A DNA stretch of 64,000 nt. Source: Typha latifolia. Its lineage: Eukaryota > Streptophyta > Magnoliopsida > Poales > Typhaceae. The stretch is taken from NCBI GenBank assembly GCA_019914945.1, contig CM034105.1:4960001-5024000 (forward strand). Reading direction: 5' to 3'. Position numbers and translations under genes: made by a program. The notes beneath the pieces are model-generated. The model saw only the letters and a list, made by a program, of their open reading frames with translations, was not told where the DNA came from and did no database searches. Positions 1 through 14,200 of this stretch are shown here, in pieces (within the stretch, counting starts at the first letter, position 1; each line of letters opens with the position of its first letter).

Positions 1-1270
1 CAATTCCCCGGTCCAGCTTCCGGCCGGCGTTCCACCTGAGCTTGTTGAATCCAATCCGATTGAACATGGGCACGTACGTTGAGTTCATCTGAGACCCAAC
101 GCAGAAAAAGTGATCAAGCCAGAATAGGCCCCCAGGCCTCAGCACCCTATAGATATCATACAAGGCAAACTCCAGGACTGTGTCCGGGATCCAGTTGCTG
201 AGTACATGCATGGAATGGACTATATCAAGCGTGTTGTCGAAGAATGGCAGCCGGTGAGCAACGCTGATATGCATCGGAATTAGCCCCCTCGATGCGATAA
301 AGCTGTTGAACGGGCCGTCAAAGTTCATCGAAGTCGTAACGATGGTGATGTTCCTCTCCCTCATCCTTGCAGCGAAAGTTGCGGTTCCCCCACCGATGTC
401 GAGCCCGATGCGCACTGTGCCAGGTGGTTTCGATGCGAGGACTTGGTCAATCGAGTAATCTATCTCCCCGAACTCGTAGAGCCACCGTTTCTTCTCCCGG
501 CTTGATAGATCAAAGCAATCCTTGCAGTCGTAGCTTCCTTTAGCCTTGTTTCGGTTTACTAGACATGAGTAATTCTTGCAGGTGTAAGGGTCCCAGACAA
601 TGCTGGTGTCCGGTGGAATAGTCCACATGCTCTCTGGAAATGGCGTGGGCTCAACGTAGCCAGCCGGTGATTTAGGGTGGCAACGGCGGCGAGGAAGGGG
701 TTCGCACCCCTTCAACATTAGCCTTTGGGCAAAGACGTCGTCGGACGGGCACTCCCCACCGGCTTGGTAGCTCATGTATTGGATCAGCTCATCTTGGAAC
801 CGGCGGCATTCAGACCCGAGAACTGGGTACATCTCATCGGTCCCGAGGTTGGGGGTGTAGCCTAAGGGGAGCTTGTGGGGTCCCACAGCAAGCTTGAGCT
901 CCCCGTCGAGGTCACGCTGCCATCCATCTGAGCTTTCGACGTTATCTTTTGCCTTCTCCTGACCCATTTCGGCGATGATGGTCTCGAGAAGGGAATTGGC
1001 GACGCCGAGACGCTTGTAGAGCTCGGCGGACAGCTCCTGGCTAGCAGAGAGTTTATTCTGGGTGGCGTTGAGCTCGCGGAGGAGCATGTTAGAGTTGGAG
1101 AGGTAGATGCTTGGGGTGTAGCCCCACATCTTAACGCCGACGCCGGAGCCGGAGAAGAGGAAGATGCTGAGCAAGTTGGTTGCTACCAACAACAACAAAA
1201 ATTTCAACTTGGCCCTCCTCGAATTCTGCTGTTGCAGTGGCTTGCGAGGGTAATCATCCATGCTACCCAT
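1..1270 (-). CDS. SAM-dependent methyltransferase, At1g29790-like (5' part, cut by window edge)
   Basis: An open frame of about 423 codons runs from an ATG at 1270 to the window edge, so the C-terminus is missing. The N-terminus is a short basic cytosolic stretch (residues 1-23) followed by one hydrophobic segment (about 24-43, rich in L, V and F), the type II anchor layout of Golgi methyltransferases. A coiled stalk follows, then a cysteine-bearing block with WTIPPDTSIVWDPYTC and YDCKDCF. Near residue 285-292 is the SAM-binding glycine loop LDIGGGTATFAARM, followed by the motif II/III region with DIVHSMHVLSNWIP and VLRPGGLFWLDHFFC. This order matches the plant At1g29790 family, related to pectin/cell-wall methyltransferases; its substrate is not known. 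The ATG chosen is the most upstream in frame that keeps the anchor; a second ATG lies three codons later. No intron is seen. The fold is certain, the substrate unknown. Confidence 0.9.
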   Translation of the reverse strand, partial: MGSMDDYPRKPLQQQNSRRAKLKFLLLLVATNLLSIFLFSGSGVGVKMWGYTPSIYLSNSNMLLRELNATQNKLSASQELSAELYKRLGVANSLLETIIAEMGQEKAKDNVESSDGWQRDLDGELKLAVGPHKLPLGYTPNLGTDEMYPVLGSECRRFQDELIQYMSYQAGGECPSDDVFAQRLMLKGCEPLPRRRCHPKSPAGYVEPTPFPESMWTIPPDTSIVWDPYTCKNYSCLVNRNKAKGSYDCKDCFDLSSREKKRWLYEFGEIDYSIDQVLASKPPGTVRIGLDIGGGTATFAARMRERNITIVTTSMNFDGPFNSFIASRGLIPMHISVAHRLPFFDNTLDIVHSMHVLSNWIPDTVLEFALYDIYRVLRPGGLFWLDHFFCVGSQMNSTYVPMFNRIGFNKLRWNAGRKLDRGI

Positions 1271-2880
1271 CTCTTTCTCTTAAGATTCAAGACAAAGATG
1301 GAGATCCAATTTTCTACAGTTTTACCTCATGGTCACTTAATCATGGAACTTGATGGGTTCGAAAGTTGAGACAGAGATTTATATCCTCTGATTCTTCTGT
1401 CTCTAGAATCTAGATTGGGAAATTTTATAGAGTGATGGATAAGTAGGGGAGAAGCATTGGGGGCTTCCTTGCTGCTTCTGAAGTAAGGGAGGATGGGTTA
1501 CTTACGATGCAGAAAGGCGGGAACCACGGGGGTCTCCCCTATAACGGCTAGCAATTTTAAAATCCATTCAGCTCCTCGCGCACTGTAATGCGGCGGGTAG
1601 ACCGATCCAGCTTTTGGTGTAGAGGCCATGATCCAAGCAAGTATCAACCGGTGACGGTTGTTATTAAACAGTACGATAGAGTTGACATACTGATCAATCA
1701 TAGATTAAAAAATAAAAGTTTTAATATATTTTATTTTTTGTACTTATATTTTAAAAAAATTATCCTCCTTTACTTTAAAATTTCTTAAATCAGTTTTTAT
1801 TTCATTTTTATGTGATATAATTATTAAATTTTATAAAACTCAGATTTAATAAAACTTATTATATAATTTGCACAATCTTAAAAGTAAGATAATAAAATAT
1901 GTGGGTATTTTTTGAAGAGAAAAAACATGTTTATATATTTAATTTTTGAAATTTCTTTGGGGTGCTCCGTTAATTTTAGTCGCAAATTTCTATTCATATT
2001 TGAACTGGGACCCCTACTCCCTCACTCTCTCATCCTATGCTAATAAACTTTCTTTCTCTAAAATTAGAAAAGTGTTAAGAGTTTCCAGGAAAAGGAGTAG
2101 TAGTGCTTTGGGTTTACTTCTAAACAAGTAGTAATCAAACCCAATAATACAAAAGATTCACCTAGTGGAGTGGAGTGGAGTGGAGTGCTGCCGACAAGCA
2201 GGACCCGGAAAGCCTTTGCTCTTAAATAGTGCATGTGATTTGGTGAATCATTAGCATTACGTGGCCCGGCTAATTTGGAATAATTAGGGTTTGTTAATGC
2301 TCACTTAGAGGAGGTATATATATGGCTAGCGTAGATCACGAGCACGCATCTCGAGATGACCATTCACACAGTCACACTCACAGCCTTGCCGATGTTGCCG
2401 TTTCTTCAACGTATTAAAAGTATCTACCCCTCCTTTTCATTGGGACCCTTCCTGATTTTGGAAAGAACAAAGATCTAGGTGCTTATCATTGAAATAATAA
2501 TAACAATAATAATAATAATAATAATAATAACCGAGTAAAATCACTCCCAATCTAAGTAAACTGTTGGGAGTCATATCTTATTACATGCATGCACGTACTA
2601 TGGATTCTTCACATGCCCAGAAGAGGCTCAGCGTTTACTACGAGTTTAGAAGTTAAAAAAATCAACTTTGGAAAGTCATATATACATCAGTGATTGGAGT
2701 CTATTAATTATTATTGTGTTGATTATTATAGGAATTAAGAGATTGAGTCCAAGTCTTATGCATGAGAAGGTTGACACTGTGTGTGTCTAGTCTATATATA
2801 TATAGTTTAGAGGCTCAAAAAGTTATACAAATATAAGAATAATTACAAATTAGATCTGGCGAGCAGTTTTCTCTCAAAAA
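1271..2880. other. Intergenic: upstream region of the methyltransferase gene, then AT-rich DNA
   Basis: No gene is supported here. The first few hundred bases should hold the 5'UTR and promoter of the leftward methyltransferase gene. There is a GGAGT pentamer run at about 2166-2186 and an (AAT)n microsatellite at about 2491-2530. Small open frames show no family resemblance. Confidence 0.5.
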
Positions 2881-4640
2881 GAAAAAAAAAATAGTTGTTG
2901 ATTTCATTTTTATAAGCTTGACATATACAAGAAAATAATAAATATCTTAAGTAACTAACAATAATATCTAAACAAAGTAACGAGATATAATAGCAAGTGC
3001 CCTTTGAACTGGATCATTGTGCTTTCCAATAATAATAAATTGTAGGTGACCATAGATGTTGACAAAATTGTTTATTGAATAAGTAAATTTAGGTCCGATA
3101 AGAGTACAATATTGGAGAGCATTAACAATTGTGGCACTGGGTAATGAATCTTTTAATGTAGCAAGTCTAAGATAAATGAAGTTCTAAAGCATATCGAGTT
3201 GCTTGAACACTTAAAATATATCCAACCTGAGCTTAAAGTCAATTTGTAGCATGGTAATAAGAGACAATCTACAGATATAAGAACAAAGATGTGAGAATTA
3301 GATTTGTGATAAATAAAGAGAGGTGCATCAACTTTTGATCCTTTGGATCCAATTCAAAGACATTGGGAGCTTGTTTGAAACCTATAGTATTTTCCAAAGT
3401 CAACAAACATAATATGAAAATGTATGATTGATGAACCTCTTTAGTTGTTCAGTATAGACAACCTCATTCAATATACCATGCAAAAATACACTGGACACGT
3501 TAAGTTGCTTAATTTGCCGACCAAAATAAATTACGAGAGTAAGAACAATTCTTATAGTGGCAGGTATTCGATTGAAATTTTGAACAAAATCAATCCCATT
3601 AGACTCGCTCGTACCCTTTTCCACTAACCGAGCCTTATACTTGTCAATCATGCCATCTTTCTTCTGCTTCAGTTTATTAACACATTTAGTATAAACTATA
3701 TGTTGATCAAATGGTCTAGAACATAATTCCCATGTCCCATTAGTATCCAGTGCACTATACTTCTTTTCCATGGCCTTAAACTAATTTTCAGACTTGACAA
3801 CTTGATTGTAACTAGTTGGCTCTGGATCATATATGGCAGTGTGAATGAGTGACTGGATGAGTAATGATATAAAAGAATTGATAAGCAAGGTAAGTCTTGG
3901 ATTGTAGGTTACTAGTTTGAGATCTAGTAACCAAAACTAGTGGATGTTGGGAAAGTAGGTAGGATATGATGCATGTAGCAAAATAGTAGGTATGTTATGA
4001 GATATGAGAGATATGGTTGGTGAAGTAATTACTTCCAAGGAGAAAGTATCATTTTAAGTGAGAGAATTTCCTTTTGATCTTCCTGAGTTATCTCATACAT
4101 TCTCACAATGACTTTCTGAAACTTCTGAATTTTTTTAGTACAATAATAACCTCATAACGGAAGGAGTTATGTGAGATATTTTTGATAATACAAAAATCAT
4201 TATGCACAAAATAATAGTCAAAAAATAATTATAAAAATAAGTGATAGTTTAGAGTGAAAAAGAAATCATCCCTTTTAAGAACTGAGCATAGATAGAGTTG
4301 AATCAAAGACAAGACTTTGGTGCTAACAGGGAGTCACATTCAAAGAATTGCCTAAGAGAGAGTTTGTTTGAGGTCATATGTCCTGAAAAATAAGCTAGAA
4401 ATGCTCGTTCATCCAAAATAACATGCCTTGACAAAATGACTTTCTTTGAAACAATATCTAAACACCTATAACCTCTATTATTAGATATGAGTGTCATACG
4501 AAAATACACATTTTGCTCCTAAAAGTAAGTTTATCTAAGGCATATGGTCTTAGTAATGAAAAACAAGCATACCCAAAAGAAATTTAAAATTTGTGTAGTC
4601 ATGAGCACAAGGTATTGAATTGACACTCTCGAAGAACAAA
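2880..4640 (-). mobile_element. Decayed Ty1/copia retrotransposon polyprotein (integrase end plus reverse transcriptase)
   Basis: Read on the minus strand, 4509-4303 encodes NRGYRCLD followed by SRHVILDERAF, the copia integrase C-terminal signature (GYRCLD then SRHVVFDE). Further on, 3771-3400 encodes NGTWEL, then DGMIDKYKARLVEKG, GIDFVQNF, TIRIVLTLV, QLNVSSVFLHGILNE and VYTEQ, the ordered motifs of the RVT_2 reverse transcriptase. At about 3110-2990 the frame gives LQYCTLIGPKFTYSINNFV, matching the late RT segment before RNase H. The order integrase, RT, post-RT on one strand shows a single element. Frameshifts and stops separate the pieces, and no paired LTRs are visible, so it is dead and truncated. 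Confidence 0.85.
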
Positions 4641-5160
4641 CTTATGGAATTTAATTTGAGCGTTATATATATTTATAATGACTTTGATATATTATAATAT
4701 ATTACTAAATTATAATGTGACTATAATATAACATATTAGAATATATTTGTTGTGAAAATATTTTGATATGAAATATTCATTTGTGAAAGTTTAAATTAGA
4801 GGAGGGCAAAGTAATACAAATGAAAGTTTGAGAATAGGATTTTAGACATAACAACTTAGGGGTAGTTTGAAATTTACTCTTTTATTAATTTGATTTTAGG
4901 CATGCCTTCGTAGAACAGTTAGAGCTCAAAGATTATAGTCGGTATGAAGAGAAGAAAGAAAGAAAGATTATAGTCGGCACCTCGGAAAGTTTTACATGGG
5001 GATGTTGCCGTGTTCATTCTGAGAAGAAGTCGGCAAAGTTAGCAGAGCGAGCGCAGATACTAAATGAATGGCCGACTTTTTAATCGGTTTCGAGGATTGT
5101 GGTCCGCTCCTCGCCACAGCACCGCTCCTCGCTCGCTCTCAGTCGTCCACAAAAGAAAGG

Positions 5161-5162
<2 letters not shown>

Positions 5163-5194
<32 letters not shown>
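5163..5194 (+). repeat. (GA)n tract abutting the NYN gene start codon
   Basis: About 16 GA dinucleotides end directly at the proposed ATG at 5195. It probably lies in the 5'UTR, but an in-frame upstream ATG at 5099 would translate it as alternating Arg-Glu. GA tracts are known sites for plant BBR/BPC (GAGA-binding) factors; binding here is inference. Confidence 0.8.
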
Positions 5195-5201
<7 letters not shown>

Positions 5202-8200
5202 TGAGAACCGCGTTCTCCTCCTCCACCTCCTCGGCTTCGCCCGTCTTTATGGCTAAGAACAAGAATGGCCAATCTCAAAAGGTATCCTTCTCTCTCTCTA
5301 CTTACTCTTCATTTGCTACGAAATCTTGGTTAAGAACATGTATTTGACTCCCTCTGTTGGGTTATTTTGGGTGAGTAATTCTAATTTTTCCACCTCTTCG
5401 TCTGCGATTAGAAGAGCGAGAAAAAAAATGTGGTTTTTTAGTTCTATTACCCTTCGAGTTCTGCTCTAGAATAGATTGTAAAGTAGGAATTAGCTCTCTG
5501 AGCAATTGAATCAAAATATTCGAACATGGGTTGTCGCCACTTCATTGGATATCACCTCATTGGTGGAGAAGTTTTGATCTTGTTGTTCCTTATGTTAAAC
5601 CCCCACTGGTTAGGTTTTAGACGAATTGCAGCCAGAGAACATTGGATTATTTCAGAAGTTTACTAATATCATGACTTTCTAAAGAAAAACCCGATATTCT
5701 GATTAGGATGAGAATTAATCAAAGTAAAACTATACATGAGGATAAATTTGCCGAGCTCTTTTATATTCTCGAAGGTGGAACACTCTACTACCCAATGCGT
5801 CTTATTCATAGGGACAGTGTAGAATGAGAGCGCAGAATATCATAATGTTCTAATTCAACATGGCCTTGTTGCACCATTGCATGCAAATGAACAAGTATAC
5901 ACATTCAAATATGCATTGAAAGTAACAGTGGTAGTATATATATTGTGGAAAGTTTGGTCAGCAAGTAGGTAGTAACTTATAAGTTCTTAATTCTGATTCG
6001 ATCATCTCAAATAGAATTTTTCAGAGGGTCAGAAAGTTTTTGATTAACCTATTCATCATGGAATGTACATTTACTGTGGAATTTCTGAATCCATTAATTG
6101 GGACATAAAGCATATCGTTCTTTTGTTTATTGTGTTGCTGTTTCTCTTAAGATGTCTCCCCACAAGCGGCGTCTTGTATGATGATATCTTCCGTTTGAAT
6201 AATATAAAGATATATGTTCGGATTGCAACCTCTTAACAATCGTATAGTCTTAGTGTGGTGCAGATCTTTGCTTAAGTAAGCATAATGAAAGTTGCTAAAC
6301 TAAGTAGTAATCCTACATGCTATTTTTTCCATTTTAATTCCACTTCCGTTCTCCTTGTCCATTTTTACCTTCACATAAATCATTTGTGTTAGTTCTGGAG
6401 AAAATTTGCAACTTAAGATGTCTTTGATGCTTGATAGTCGGTTATGTTCCGAAATTAATCTTTTAAATTAGCTATAGAATCTATATGGATAAACCATGTG
6501 TACGTGATATATAGATTAGGTGTCACCATCCATTGATTGACTTCCTATCTGTGAAACAAAATAACTAAATTCCACACCTTTCAGTGCATCATAAAGCTTG
6601 TAATGGGTTAAAGTAATTTTTGGTCGATCCCAGGTGATTAAAGACAATAACAGAGAAACTGTCCATTCTAGAATTTAGATGTCAGGAAGCATCAAGTTAG
6701 AGGATTGAATGTGCTTCTTGTATCATACTTGGATTGCTGCTAACATATCTACAGTCTCCCATGTATGCCTTGAGGCTTGTTATTATATTTGTTTGACTTT
6801 ATATTTCTTCGCATTATGTTTGTATTTGATTGATAGGAAACTACATCAGGGTCTGATACAAAGTAATTGTGCCTGTAGGGTTCTGATCAAGCTCCTCCAA
6901 GGATTACATCAAATGTTAAGCAGAACTTGCAGTTCTTAAGGTTATGGAAGGTATGACATTTAAACTATGTATCTTCAATGGTGAATGTTTTCCATGATTG
7001 AAGCTGTTGTAACTTAATGTATGACCCAATTGGAAGGGTTTCTCCTTGTTATTTCGCTGGAAGATTATAGTACTGCATGTCCTCAGCCAATTCTTGGTCT
7101 GCATGCTTCAGTGTCTTCCTCTTCTTTATGCCACCTGTCTATAGGCCATTCTGAGGCAGGCTATCGAATTTTAAACTTTGACAAATTAGTAACATAAGTT
7201 GCTATGTTTCTATTTGTCTAATGAGATGAAATTTCTTCCATGAAAATATTTAATCTCTGAAATAAACTTGAGCTCCGAGAGGTTGATCAAAGAAAAGTAA
7301 ATACCTTTGTGTATTGGATTGCAGGATTTTCAAAAGCAGAAAACTAGTACACCTAAGCCTGCCACTAGTTACCGCAAAAAGAAGGTGGTGAAAGAAGATC
7401 TTCCAGAAGATACAGAGCTTTATCAAGATCCCACTTCAAACCTTTATTAGTCAGAATCTTTTCTACTTCTACATACTCTGAAGAGTACTCTGCAACGCCA
7501 TCAGGTGAAATGGCATCCTAACTTCATGTTGGTTTTTCTGTAGCACAAACCAGGGTCTGGAGACTGCTGTTCCTGTTCTTCTTGTCGATGGTTATAATGT
7601 ATGTGGCTATTGGGCGAAGCTGAAGAAGCATTTCATGAATGGAAGGCTTGATATTGCTCGCCAAAAGCTAATCGATGAACTGATAACGTTCAGCGTACTT
7701 AAAGGTTCGTTCTGCTAGCATCAAGTATTTGATGTATCATCTTTTGCTGCTTGTTCACGCCTAACGAAACTGTTTTCATGGACTGTCATATTCTTGGCTT
7801 CATGTTGCTTTCAAGTCTTTATGATGGAAGAACTAAATAATATCTACAATGACTATTTATTTCTTGTTTAAAAAACTCTAAAAGAAATCTAATTAGTGGT
7901 TAACTTAGATTAGACTATTAATTAGGGTCCATGGAACTGAGTCTCATATTGTAGTCACATGATACAGTTAACCAAAGGTAACATGGGGCATGAATTTGGT
8001 GTTAGACCTTCACATCCACATTACTTGAGTATGCTATTTATCTGGTTCTGAAGAATGATCTGAACTCCTGTACTGAACTGTTGTCTTTTTCAACTACATC
8101 TTCACTTCCTCAAAATTTAGGAGGTGTCAGTTTCTAAAGCTTTCTAATATGCACACCAACTTATGATGCCATCTTTGCAAGCTATACAGAGGTAAAAGTT

Positions 8201-11200
8201 GTGGCAGTGTTTGATGCTATGATGTCTGGGATTCCTACTCACAAGGAAAGTTTTGCCGGGTAAGATGATAGCTTTCGACGTGTAAATGTTTTTCTCTTAA
8301 TGATTTCTGAAATTAACAAACCCAAATCAAGATAGGGCAAGTTTGAGAATTGCCAAACCACTTATAGGTTTTTCTTCCTGAAGGTTTCTTCATATCTTGG
8401 TGTCATGTCCAATATTTTCTCATTGAGTTAGATGGTCATGAAATTCAGAGTTAAATTCTACTTGTTTATTAAGGGATTTTCTCTAAATTAATCCATAATA
8501 TTTGACAAATTATGGTTTGTTCATAAGTATGGTCTTCAGATAATCATTACTAAGCTGTTACGTTGAGATATTCTCCTAGCGGTATTATTTTTTATTGATC
8601 CATACTGGCATTTATACATGTAACTTTACAGATTGTTGAGAAGATCATACAACAATGTAATGCATTTCTGGTATATATTCCAGGGTCCCTGACTTGCAAG
8701 TTGATTTCAGCATCACATGTAGAATGATTATTGATGGTCGATACTCGATAAATCTTTCATGTGAAAGGCTTCTGGAGATTTCATAATTGACATGAGCTTA
8801 GACACATGATTTTCTTTTATGATTTTAATTTCTCCAGATTATCTGGTTTTTTTCCTCAGATATTTTGGAAGGGGGCACCTTTTGTTTGTACAATAGGAGG
8901 TTAAGCATTAGGCCATCAGATCAAACTTGATTCTTTTTTCTCCAGCTAAGCCATGTGCACAGCCCTCTATTCTGAACATATATAAATTTTCTTCCTGTTT
9001 GATGGTAATCCAGTTAATGATATATAGTTTACTAAATGCTTTTTCTCTTAAAATGACAGGGTTGACATAATTTTCTCTGGCGAGACATGTGCTGATGCTT
9101 GGATTGAAAAGGAGGTAAGCAATTGTCAAAGTGGATGAAGATAATTTTGATCATGTTCTATTGTCTGTATGTGAAAAATCTTCGATTGATGTTCAACATG
9201 AAGAAGGCTTCGTAACACTTGTGATCTTATGCTTTTCTTGATTAATGCTGGATGCTGCCAGTGTAAGAGATTTTAATTGTAAGTATGAAGTTCTCTAATT
9301 CTTTAGTTGGGGATTTTGTTTTAGTGTGATGCAAAATGTTGCTTGGATAGACCCTGTTCTTTGGGGAGGTTTATCTGCATCCTTATTGATATGGAAAGAA
9401 CAAATAGCGAACTACTTTTGTCAACTTTTAGTGCTTCTGGTTGTTTGGAAACTTGTACTACATAGACATAGACATTTGCATCAAGCATGAATGATCACAT
9501 TGTGCACTCAGGATATGTTACATTGTTTCCAGGTGACAAGTTATGAGCTTTAATGATTGTTAACCACAAAGCTCTTCCAACTAGTTTGAGAAAATCCTGA
9601 GATAGAGTGGACTGGTATCAAATTGGTTTTAATCTTAACTCCAAAATATGTTTCTAATATATACTTTCTTCTAAGGGCAGCAATACTCATCTTTTCTTCA
9701 TTATACAAATGATGGAAATTCTACATTATCTTCTCTTCATGCTTTTAGAAATTACTCAATTAGAACTATTCAAGAACAATTTGAAAAGTAATAACTGCAT
9801 CTTTGGCTTACTAAATTTAGGACTGCTATTTATGTCCAAACCATAGAACATTTGGTTACCATGCTTTACATATAGAAATTTGGTGTTGGTTAGCAGAAGC
9901 AGAAAGTTTTCTTAAAGCAGATAAGAAGATTGAGTCCATGATTTAGGTCTTTCATGATATCATTGGATTTGTATAATGCAAATTGCTTTTCTGTATTTAC
10001 ATATGATCATGATGTGTCCTCCATGTTATTTCTGTCCTTTCCAATAGTTTTTATAAAATGTACAGAGTTGGTACAGTGTTGATAGTCCCACTGAATCCTT
10101 TCTTTCTAATTGCATCTTTTACTTGTGTGAGTGCCTGGTTGCATGTATCTATTTCATGTTGTTTGTCATATTTATACCATTATGAACTTATGATAGGCAA
10201 TATGTCTTATAGATCTTTTTTGATGGTGTAGTCTTCTTTTGTTGTTGATGACTGGTGGCTGAATTTTTCATACATATAGGTTGTAGCTTTGAGGGAGGAT
10301 GGCTGTCCAAAGGTTTGGGTTGTGACATCTGATGTATGCCAACAACAAGCAGCATATGGAGCAGTATGCACTTCTCTGATTGTTTGGTAGATACTGATTA
10401 CGAACTTGATTGCCTTCAAATATATTGATAATATGTTCATGTAATACACATATCTAGAACACTTTATGAGTCCTATTATGGATAGCCAAGTTTTACTGTA
10501 TGTTATGTAAATATGCCTAAAGTTCATAGAGTTGCACTTCTGAGGAAGTCTCTGATTAGCCATGACTATCACAGTTATATGAGGCCATCTATTTATCATA
10601 CATATAAATCAGTAATCTTAATGCTTCGGTGAAATATTGCAGTTATATCGGCTGTGTGAATTCAGCAGCCTCTATTCTTTTCTAGTACAATTACAAAACG
10701 TTATCATGTTTCCATGGAAATAATATGGGTGTCCAATTTCATGTATCTCAGTCATGTGCTCTTCCAATATGTTTGTTTGGATATGCAAAACTACTGATGG
10801 GCTGTCCAATATAATATTCAAATCAGTGAGCATAATCTACATTTTGAAAATGCCTGGAAATCTGATATGCATTATATAATCACATAAAACTCAACCAATT
10901 TAGTCATATCTTGTTTTATTTCTTATTTTAGGACATAGTACATTTTTATAATACCCACTTGTTTTGTTGGCAATTAACTTTAAATTTCACATTTCCTAGG
11001 GTGCTTATGTCTGGAGTTGCAAAGCATTAATCTCAGAGGTGAGTTAACCTTATTCTTCATTAGTCAATGATAATGTCGTTCTTGGTGATATGGATTGCTG
11101 TTGGGCAATCTTTCTCTATCAATGACTTTACAAGCAAGAATTGTCATGCCAGTATCTTGTCGTCATGGGGCGTGACAACACGACATGCATCTAATATGTT

Positions 11201-14200
11201 TTTTGAAGATTTTATTCGTGCTTTTAGTTTGAATGCATATATATATTAAAGCCTATATTAGAATCTTTATCTATAGATAATATTGTACTATGTTGTTAAA
11301 GATATAGCAATAGCCAAGTAGAAATATGATTCAACACATTAACATGATTGAAAGAAAAATTATAAAATTTGAGTTCGAATCAACTCATATTGATTAATCT
11401 AACAATTCCTACACTAATTATGATCCAATTTGGATGAATTTGACATTGAAGATTTTTGAAATTTGGGGAATATTTTGAGGGCCCCTTTGATTCATACATT
11501 TGAAAGAATACTCTTTATACATCTAGCACCAAAATGCTTAGATCTACGTAGAGAGACTCCTACAAATGATACACAAATTAGTTTTGATAGTGTAAAACAA
11601 AGGAAATACTTGAGAGGATGATAGAAAATTTATATTTTGATGGGATTAAAAAGAAATCTTAAGTTCCTCCTAAATCTCCTTTATCTCTCCTCTATTTCTT
11701 TGTCTCTAAATTCTACTTTTTCTATTTGGGAAAGTGGCTGCCAAATAGGTTTCGGGCGGTATCCATCTTGTTCCCTTTGGTACCCCATCCGTGTAGGTTG
11801 GCACGGCACGAAAATACACCCATGCCGGTTGGCACAACACGGCATGGAACATCCCGTGGCTGGTGCCAATATCCACTAGCACAACCGGTGCCAATATCTA
11901 CTGGCACAACCATCCTTGTTTATAGGTCTCATTATTGCATATTTCTTATATGACTTCTTAGAAGTTGTGACTTAGGGTAAGAGTCTACCCGGTATATATT
12001 TATACTTCAACAATTCAATGCACCTTGCTGATAGAGGACCATGTTAGTCCGTTACAAATTTAGCTAGAAGCCAGTGAGCTTAAAGGGGGGTTTATTTCCA
12101 AGGATCTCTGTGCTGACACACAACAAGTCTCCTGTGTCTACGGCATGATGTGGAGGCACATCAAACTCCTTTCCTGTACCTCCCTTGTTTTCAGTATTCA
12201 CAACTCTCTTCCTCTCCTTTCTCGCTTCTAGTGATTACATGACATGAACATTGCACAGCAGTTTATATTTATACCATCTAAAAGTAAGCTTAACTACTTT
12301 TAATCAACTCTAAATGAATTGTGTATTTACATATAATTTGACAGATGGTAGTAATCGATTCTCTTTAGGTATGGTGTAGAACTAAGGCATTTTTCCACAA
12401 ACAAAACGTAATGTGCTCAGAGTATAACTTGATAATTTTTTGTGGAGGTTAATTGGTTTCATGGGCACGTTCTACAAAGGTTACGTAGTCCAAATCAGGT
12501 CAGGCATCAAATAGTAGATTATGAGATGAGACTGAGTGACAAACTGAAAACCAGATTTTGTTGCAGTAAATAAATAAGGCTAAATTTATGAGGAAGAACC
12601 TGTTGAGCTTAATGCTTTGATAGAAGATGTGGAGTCAGTATTGTTTACTGAATGTGCACTCTAGTTCATCAGTCTGATTGTTTATGGTCTTTTTCCCCTA
12701 CCCATTGATTGTGGCACAAATTTGTCAGATATTTCTGGAGATGTTTTTGTCAAATGATTCATATTATATTTTGTAAGGCTTTGATGGTACGATAGTGTTT
12801 GGGCAATCAGAGAACAATATTCAAAAGTTTAGTGCCATCAAGATAAGGATTTTAAGGTGGATGACGAGGTGAACAGTGCCATTGATTGTGGCACAAATTT
12901 GTCAGATTTTTCTGGAGATGTTTTTGTCAAATGACTCATAATATATTTTGGAAGGCTTTGATGGTACAATAACTTTCGGGCAACTAGAGAACAATATATT
13001 CAAAAGTTTAGTACCATCCAGATGAGGATTTTAAGGCAGATGACGAGGTGAACTGTGTTAATAGAAAATTAGAACAAGGAATGGATATTTGATGAAATAT
13101 AGGTACCACCTTTAGAGAATAAGCTACGTGAGGATAGATTAAGAGGATTCATATCCAATGAGATTGTGCATAGTGCACTAACACAAAGCAGTGATTTCAT
13201 TTAAATGGAAGATTCTTTTAGAAGGAGGGAAGACCAAAACTAAGGTGGGTAAATTTATTTGCAATGATATGTAGTGTTGATTTGATGCAAATTGTTGCAC
13301 TAAATAGAAATGTATGGAAAATGGATTCATATGCCAATCCCCAGTAGTTGGGACTAAGGCTTGGATGCTGTTGTTTTTGTTGTTTGTGGTATGTGAGAAA
13401 GAAGTTCTAAATGGCTTTATAGCATATGTCTTTAAATTGAAAGTGAAATTCATCCTTTGTTTTTTTTTCCTTTCCATTCACTCGGATCTCTTCTTTTTTA
13501 TCTATTTTCTCTATCATCCTTTTTGGCCGAATAAAAGAAAAGATTACTCCAAAGTTATGGTTTCTTTCAAGATTCCAAATATTAGGATCGGGATCAAAAT
13601 CGAAATCAAAAACGATATATATTGGCTGTATAGGGGGTATTGGCTGTTCGTATTTGCTTGTATTTTAAAATAGTTTTTAAAAATATAGAAAAATAATAAA
13701 AAGTATTAGACAAAATATTAATAAGATATAAATATAAATTATTCATATATGAAGTCTAAAAAATAAAAATACTATTTTCTTAATCTTAATCTCTCTCCCT
13801 TTCTAGTTTCTGCTACTCATGCTCTCTCTCTCCCCTTTAACTCTCTTCCACTAACTCTCTCACTAACTTTCTCTCGCATCTCCTTATCTCTATTCTCTCT
13901 CATTCTCACTTCAAAAAAAAGCCCCCAATCTCTCAAACCTCTCCCCCTCCCTCCCTCCCTCTCTCCCATGCACTCCCATCTTCCTCTCCTACTCCCTCTC
14001 TCTTCTAATCAATGCTTCTTTGATGTAGTTCTAGCCTTCAACATCCGACGAACTCCTCCGATGTAGTTCTAGCTGCATTGACCTTGGCAAACTCCTCCAA
14101 CGTAGATCTGAATCCACCGACCTTATATAGATAATTTTTTTTCTTTTATTCTCTCTCTCCGATGAGCTCCCTACTCTCTCTCTCTCTCGCACTCTCTTCT

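Noticed and set aside
3445..3627. Plus-strand 60-codon frame
   Set aside because: It lies antisense to the copia reverse transcriptase remnant, which explains the sequence.
11370..11400. GAGTTCGAATCAACTC as a tRNA T-loop (B box)
   Set aside because: It lacks the GGTTCRANNCC consensus, and no A box or acceptor stem lies at the right distance.
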